64,000 bases of DNA from UBA2020 sp964551435. Lineage in GTDB: Bacteria > Pseudomonadota > Alphaproteobacteria > Micavibrionales > UBA2020. The notes below the pieces were generated by a model, which saw only the letters and a program-made list of their open reading frames with translations, was not told the DNA's origin and ran no database searches. The position numbers and the translations under genes are program-made. This document shows positions 59,965-64,000 of the stretch, piece after piece (within the stretch, counting starts at the first letter, position 1; each line of letters starts with the position of its first letter). The stretch spans positions 62,001 to 126,000 of the forward strand of contig CAZKBS010000003.1 of the NCBI GenBank assembly GCA_964551435.1. The letters are read 5' to 3'.

Positions 59965-61305
59965 TTACTTGCCAAGGCCCATCGCCTGCGACAGCATCGC
60001 ATAGCCTTCATCCAGCCCCGTGCGTTCCTGCGGCTTTTGCGCGAGGAATTTTTCAATCGCAGGATAAAGCTCTATCGCCTCATCGACCTTGGGGTCGGAT
60101 CCGCGGCGATACGCGCCAAGGCGGATCAGCTCCGCCATATCTTCATAGGTCGACATGATTTCGCGCCCGCGCTGCACCAGTTTTGCCTGATCCGCCGTCA
60201 GACAGCGCGGCATGGAGCGCGAGACGGAGCGCAGAATATTGATCGCCGGATAACGTCCGCGGTCGGCAATGCCGCGTTCAAGCACGATATGCCCGTCGAT
60301 AATCCCGCGCACGGCATCGGCGATAGGCTCGTTATGGTCGTCCCCTTCGACAAGCACCGAGAAAAATCCCGTGATATCGCCGACGCCGCGCGGGCCGGGC
60401 CCTGCACGCTCCAGAAGTCTTGCAAGCTCGGAAAACGTGGTCGGCGGATAGCCCTTGCTCGTCGGCGGCTCGCCCGCGGAAAGGCCAATTTCGCGCTGCG
60501 CCATCGCAAAGCGCGTGACAGAGTCCATCAGACACAGCACCTGTTTGCCCTGATCGCGGAAATATTCGGACACGGCCAGCGTGGTATAAGCCCCCTGACG
60601 GCGCATCAGCGGCGATTCATCTGAGGTAGATACGATGACAACGCTTTTCTTGAGACCTTCGGGACCGAGATCGTCTTCAAGGAATTCCTGCACCTCGCGG
60701 CCGCGTTCGCCGATGAGGCCGATGACGCTAACCTCCGCCGCCGTATAGCGCGCGAGCATGGACATGAGAACGGATTTACCCACACCGGAGCCTGCGAAAA
60801 TACCCATACGCTGGCCGCTGCAGGTGGAAAGAAAACTGTTGATGGCACGCACGCCCAGATCGAGTTTTTCGCCAAGGCGCTTGCGGTCATGCGCGGCGGG
60901 CGGTTTGTTGCGCAGGAGCATATGTTCGTCGCCCTGCATCAGCGGGCCTTTGCCGTCGATCGGCTCCCCCATCGCGTTGATCACGCGGCCGAGCCATGAG
61001 GCGTTGGGATAAATCGCCGGCTGCGCCGCGGCGACTTCGGCGCGGCAGCCAAGACCGACACGGTCAAGCGGCTTGAAGGGCATCACCAGTGCGTGACCTT
61101 CGCGGAAGCCGACAACTTCGCAAGGAATTTGCTCTGCCCCCTTGGGCGTCAGGATGCAGCGGTCGCCGATCGAAAGTTCGCGCTCGATGCCGCCGATTTC
61201 GACCAGCATGCCCAGAATTTTCGTGACGCGACCAAAAAGCTGGTAAGACGCCAGCTCGTCGATACTGCCCGCGAGGTTGTCGATGAAACGATGTTCTGCT
61301 GCCAT
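59965..61305 (-). CDS. fliI: Flagellum-specific ATP synthase FliI
   Basis: 446 aa. Hexameric ATPase of the export apparatus, related to F1-beta. Walker A AGSGVGKS (residues 171-178), Walker B QVLCLMDSVTRFA, the family signature PPTSKGYPPTTFSELARLLERAG, and GSITGFFSVLVEGDD-type loop (here GDITGFFSVLVEGDDHNEP). First gene of the fliI-fliJ-phosphatase operon, divergent from ctrA with about 210 bp between. Confidence 0.97.
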   Translation of the reverse strand: MAAEHRFIDNLAGSIDELASYQLFGRVTKILGMLVEIGGIERELSIGDRCILTPKGAEQIPCEVVGFREGHALVMPFKPLDRVGLGCRAEVAAAQPAIYPNASWLGRVINAMGEPIDGKGPLMQGDEHMLLRNKPPAAHDRKRLGEKLDLGVRAINSFLSTCSGQRMGIFAGSGVGKSVLMSMLARYTAAEVSVIGLIGERGREVQEFLEDDLGPEGLKKSVVIVSTSDESPLMRRQGAYTTLAVSEYFRDQGKQVLCLMDSVTRFAMAQREIGLSAGEPPTSKGYPPTTFSELARLLERAGPGPRGVGDITGFFSVLVEGDDHNEPIADAVRGIIDGHIVLERGIADRGRYPAINILRSVSRSMPRCLTADQAKLVQRGREIMSTYEDMAELIRLGAYRRGSDPKVDEAIELYPAIEKFLAQKPQERTGLDEGYAMLSQAMGLGK

Positions 61306-61518
61306 AAGAAACCCCTGTAACCTGTTTAATTATCCCATATTTCGACAATAAAATCGCTTTTCTTTTATTGCTTTCTTATCAAAAGGTTAAGACGATTTTT
61401 CATGGTTTCTAAACGGATTTTTCCCTTATTTTTAACCTTTATTAACAATCGTGATATAATGTGAGTAGGGATTAAAGAGTGGTTTAACAACAATAACGAA
61501 TCATTAAGGGGATGCACA
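61306..61518. promoter_or_regulatory. ctrA/fliI divergent promoter region with TTAA words and a GANTC site
   Basis: AT-rich, 213 bp. TTAA at 61326, 61387, 61432, 61442, 61472, 61484 and 61504. Two pairs approach the CtrA spacing: 61432/61442 (N6) and 61472/61484 (N8). A GAATC (GANTC) at 61498-61502 lies 16 bp before the ctrA ATG; in Caulobacter a CcrM site controls ctrA P1. Confidence 0.45.
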
Positions 61519-62229
61519 ATGCGGGTACTGCTTATCGAAGACGACCAGTCCACGGCCAAAAGCATCGAACTGATGCTGAAATCCGACGGCTATGTTGTCG
61601 ACCTGACCGATATGGGCGAGGACGGCCTTGAAATCGGCAAACTGTATGAATACGACATCATCATTCTCGATCTGATGCTGCCCGACCTTGACGGCTATGA
61701 AGTCCTCAAGCGTCTGCGCGCGGCGAAGGTGGAAACCCCCATTCTCATCCTCTCCGGCCTGTCGGAGCTGGACAGCAAACTCAAAGGCCTCGGCTTCGGC
61801 GCAGACGATTATCTGACCAAGCCGTTCGACAAGCGCGAACTCCTCGCCCGTATTCAGGCGATTGTCCGCCGCAGCAAAGGCCATGCACAAAGCATCATCA
61901 AAACGGGCCCGGTCATGGTCAACCTCGATGCCCGCACCGTGGAAGTCGATGGCAAACAGCTGCACCTGACGTCGAAAGAATACGGCATCATCGAACTTTT
62001 GTCGCTGCGCAAGGGCTCGACGCTGACCAAGGAAATGTTCCTCAACCACCTTTATGGCGGTATGGACGAGCCGGAAGTGAAGATTATCGACGTTTTCATC
62101 TGCAAGCTGCGCAAGAAAATCGAGAAAATCTCCCCCGAAGGCGGCAACTGTATTGAAACCGTCTGGGGCCGCGGCTATGTGCTGCGCGACCCGAGCGGCG
62201 GCGCGGAAAAAGAAACCGCCAACGCCTGA
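61519..62229 (+). CDS. ctrA: Cell-cycle master response regulator CtrA
   Basis: 236 aa. OmpR-family regulator that binds TTAA-N7-TTAA, controls flagellar and division genes and blocks replication initiation in Caulobacter. Receiver: acidic pair EDD (8-10), phosphoacceptor D51 in IILDLMLPD, KPF at the end. The linker and DNA-binding domain match the CtrA signature: VRRSKGHAQSIIKTG, TSKEYGIIELLSLRKGSTLTKEMFLNHLYGGMDEPE and IDVFICKLRKKI. The C terminus ends in a short Ala tail. Strong intrinsic terminator after it. Confidence 0.98.
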   Translation: MRVLLIEDDQSTAKSIELMLKSDGYVVDLTDMGEDGLEIGKLYEYDIIILDLMLPDLDGYEVLKRLRAAKVETPILILSGLSELDSKLKGLGFGADDYLTKPFDKRELLARIQAIVRRSKGHAQSIIKTGPVMVNLDARTVEVDGKQLHLTSKEYGIIELLSLRKGSTLTKEMFLNHLYGGMDEPEVKIIDVFICKLRKKIEKISPEGGNCIETVWGRGYVLRDPSGGAEKETANA

Positions 62230-62250
62230 CGCAAATAGATATAAAAACAA

Positions 62251-62276
62251 AAACGGCGCCTGCAGCGGCGCCGTTT
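62251..62276. terminator. Terminator between ctrA and cheR
   Basis: AAACGGCGCC and GGCGCCGTTT exact arms around TGCAGC, followed by TTTT on the plus strand and preceded by an A run for the minus strand; serves convergent ctrA and cheR. Confidence 0.92.
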
Positions 62277-62291
62277 TTTTATACGCTGGCC

Positions 62292-63137
62292 TTACGGCGT
62301 GCGCGGCAAGTCTATATCTGAATCGCTGCGCACATAAATGCCGGCCATACCCGCAAGGCCGCAAAACATACCGCCAAGACCGCCCGCACTCTCCGCCGCG
62401 CCAAGGAACAGGACACTCCCTGCATGCATGACCCGCTGCAATCCCTGCAGAACCCGCACGCGCGAGGAGGCGTCAAGATACATCAGCACATTGCGGCAAA
62501 ACAAAATATCAATGCCCCCGTCGGGGAACGGCGGCGGCTGCAGTAAATTAGCCTGGCGGAACGACACCATACGGCGGATATCATCCTTGATGCGCCATGT
62601 TTCACCGTCCTGCATGAAATATTTGATCAGCAATCGGGCGGGCAATCCACGTTGCACGTCAAATTGTACATAGGCCCCGCCCTGCGCGCGCGTGATGATA
62701 TCATGTGAAATATCGGTGCCGGTGATGCGGATATCCCAATCCGCGAAGGGCGCGCCATATTCGCGCAGCAGTATCGCCAGAGAATAGGCCTCCTGCCCGC
62801 TGGCGCAGGCGGCAGACCAGAGGCGCAGTGATTTTTCCGCCGCGCGGCTTTTGGCAAGCATCGGCAAAAAAGTATCGCGCAGACGGTCAAACGGCGTGAT
62901 ATCGCGAAAGAACGAGGTTTCATGGGTGGCCATCGCCTCCACCACGGCCTGACGCACGGCGCGGTTTCCCTCATCACGGCGCAGCATGGAAGCCAGCCCC
63001 TCAATTCCTGCAACGCCTTGCTGCTGCACGATGTGCAGCAAGCGGGTCTCCAGCAGGTAATATTTTTCAGGCGTCATTTGAAGGCCGGATTCACGGCGCA
63101 GCAAATCGGCAAAATAATCAAAGGCTGCCCTGTTCAT
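62292..63137 (-). CDS. cheR: Chemoreceptor methyltransferase CheR
   Basis: 281 aa. Methylates glutamates on chemoreceptors with SAM. N-terminal helical domain (FDYFADLLRRESGLQMTPEKYYLLETRL), SAM motif LWSAACASGQEAYSLAILL, and IDILFCRNVLMYLDASSRVRVL near the C terminus. Start ATG 63137 (MNRAAFDYF), coupled to cheB by a 4-bp overlap; a frame to 63206 is inside cheB. Last gene of the minus-strand che operon. Confidence 0.95.
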   Translation of the reverse strand: MNRAAFDYFADLLRRESGLQMTPEKYYLLETRLLHIVQQQGVAGIEGLASMLRRDEGNRAVRQAVVEAMATHETSFFRDITPFDRLRDTFLPMLAKSRAAEKSLRLWSAACASGQEAYSLAILLREYGAPFADWDIRITGTDISHDIITRAQGGAYVQFDVQRGLPARLLIKYFMQDGETWRIKDDIRRMVSFRQANLLQPPPFPDGGIDILFCRNVLMYLDASSRVRVLQGLQRVMHAGSVLFLGAAESAGGLGGMFCGLAGMAGIYVRSDSDIDLPRTP

Positions 63138-63787
63138 GCCGCCACCCCCGCGCACGCCCATGCAGCGAGCGCTGCGCCGATCGCGCCCAGCGACAGAACA
63201 CGGCAATCAATCCCCGCCGCCGCCACGGCGCCCGGCATGCCCCAGACAACACTGCTGGGGGCGTCTTGAATCCACACATGGCCGCCTGCGGCGGTGACAT
63301 GCTGGCAGCCTGTCAGTCCGTCTTTGCCCATACCTGTCAATATCACAGCCAGCAGATTTTCGCCATAGACGCCGGCAAGGCTTTGTAACATGGGGTCTGC
63401 TGCGGGGCGGCAAAAATGCACAGGCGGCGTTTGCATAAGGCGAATACGGGGACGCCCCTGCGTTTCACCGGCCGTAACACCCAGATGCACACCATCCGGC
63501 GCGACATAAATGCGCCCGGCGCATACCACCTCGCCCGCCGACGCCTCGGCACTGTCGATACCGCTGACGTCTTGCAGCCGCTGTGCCAGCAGCGCATTGA
63601 AGGGTGCGGACATATGCTGGGTGATAAAAAAAGGCGGCGCATGAGCAGGTGACATGCCGGACGACATCCAAGCCGAGCTGAAATCTTCTAGCACGCGTTC
63701 GAGCGCCATGGGCCCACCCGTCGATGCCGCCAGCGCAACCGCGCGGTGTTCGTATAACAGCGGCGGCGATGATACCCCCGCCGTCAT
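63134..63787 (-). CDS. cheB: CheB methylesterase catalytic domain without receiver
   Basis: 217 aa. Removes methyl esters from chemoreceptors. Only the catalytic domain is present: S22 in ALAASTGGP, H58 in FFITQHMSAPF, D156 in LTGMGKDGLTG, the intact Ser-His-Asp triad, and the HFCRPAADPMLQS region. The regulatory receiver of standard CheB (about 350 aa) is missing; the CheY-like gene directly upstream (stop 3 bp before this start) may supply that function separately. Confidence 0.9.
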   Translation of the reverse strand: MTAGVSSPPLLYEHRAVALAASTGGPMALERVLEDFSSAWMSSGMSPAHAPPFFITQHMSAPFNALLAQRLQDVSGIDSAEASAGEVVCAGRIYVAPDGVHLGVTAGETQGRPRIRLMQTPPVHFCRPAADPMLQSLAGVYGENLLAVILTGMGKDGLTGCQHVTAAGGHVWIQDAPSSVVWGMPGAVAAAGIDCRVLSLGAIGAALAAWACAGVAA

Positions 63788-63790
63788 GCG

Positions 63791-64000
63791 TCAAATGACC
63801 CCGACCTGACGAAACTTGCTGTGCAGGATGTCTGCATCAAAAGGCTTCATGATATATTCATCCGCACCGGCGGCCAGCGCCGTTTCAATCGCGGGCAGGT
63901 TGTTTTCGGTGGTGCAGAACACGATTTTGACCTGCCCGCCATCCGGCAAGTCCCGCAGCGCCCGCATAAAATCCATGCCGTTCATCACGGGCATATTCCA
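63791..64000 (-). CDS. CheY-like response regulator, 5' end outside window
   Basis: The last about 70 residues are visible. They include the MPVMNGMDFMRALRDL loop after the phosphoacceptor Asp (the Asp itself is beyond the edge), the conserved Thr region (VFCTTENN) and the KPF motif (EYIMKPFDADILHSKFRQVG). The open frame reaches the window edge, so the gene starts outside. Three bp before cheB. A CheY1-type protein paired with the receiver-less CheB is possible. Confidence 0.85.
   Translation of the reverse strand, partial: WNMPVMNGMDFMRALRDLPDGGQVKIVFCTTENNLPAIETALAAGADEYIMKPFDADILHSKFRQVGVI

Noticed and set aside
59940..60056. N-terminal extension of FliJ
   Set aside because: It would overlap fliI in another frame; family-like sequence begins at ATG 59939.

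Overview
The window comes from a flagellated alphaproteobacterium. The evidence is lineage-specific genes found together: CtrA (236 aa, near-canonical), PopZ (DUF2497), FliX, FlbD, FlbT, FlaF, an NDUFS4-like accessory subunit of complex I, a DksA without most zinc-finger cysteines, and a 6S RNA between zapA and the 5-formyltetrahydrofolate cyclo-ligase gene. Coding density is high and the DNA is GC-rich by eye. I cannot name the genus. Nothing looks like a prophage, an integrated plasmid, an insertion sequence or a CRISPR array.

Positions 1-27,500 are mostly housekeeping. They hold a prolyl oligopeptidase (cut by the left edge), a DEDDh exonuclease, lepA, an EF-hand secreted protein, tsaC-anmK, two tandem related secreted proteins, tyrS, a giant AsmA/YhdP-like protein, glnE, popZ, a TolC-family channel, pcm, a CPA2 cation/proton antiporter, an OsmC-family protein, the complex I subunit, a DUF192 protein, a YmdB-type phosphoesterase, 5-FTHF cyclo-ligase, 6S RNA, zapA with a small coiled-coil partner, and cysQ. 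Three tRNAs (Cys-GCA, Asn-GUU, Pro-UGG) sit between these genes.

Positions 27,491-35,366 hold the most unusual locus, a tight four-gene minus-strand operon. In order of transcription it encodes a 1070-aa VWA protein with a roughly 300-residue Q/D/G/E/K low-complexity region (CobT-like layout), a 933-aa MoxR/CobS-like AAA+ ATPase, a 103-aa protein of unknown function and a 508-aa protein with degenerate internal repeats. A TTAA-N7-TTAA CtrA-type box lies about 190 bp upstream. This is the best candidate here for an undescribed system: a cell-cycle-linked MoxR/VWA chaperone-like machine with two dedicated partners. A divergent CbiB-like membrane protein lies upstream of it.

Positions 36,784-64,000 are dksA and then a flagellar/chemotaxis island: fliX (divergent from) flgI-flgJ-flgN; fliK-flgD; flgE; flagellin; flbT-flaF; a FlaG-like gene; fliF-fliG-fliH-fliN-flbD-flhA-flhF-flhG and a second FliK-like gene; then on the minus strand fliI-fliJ and a PP2C-type phosphatase; ctrA; and cheR, a receiver-less cheB and a cheY-like gene (cut by the right edge). 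The non-coding DNA suggests the regulatory hierarchy known from Caulobacter. Sigma-54 -24/-12 promoters precede flgI, fliK and flgE. A GGCAA-N3-TTGCC palindrome, a candidate FlbD enhancer/operator, precedes both flgI and fliF. A ladder of five TTAA half-sites at exact 11-bp steps (four overlapping CtrA boxes) lies upstream of fliF. The regulators that would act on these sites (CtrA, FlbD, FliX, FlbT, FlaF) are all encoded in the same window.
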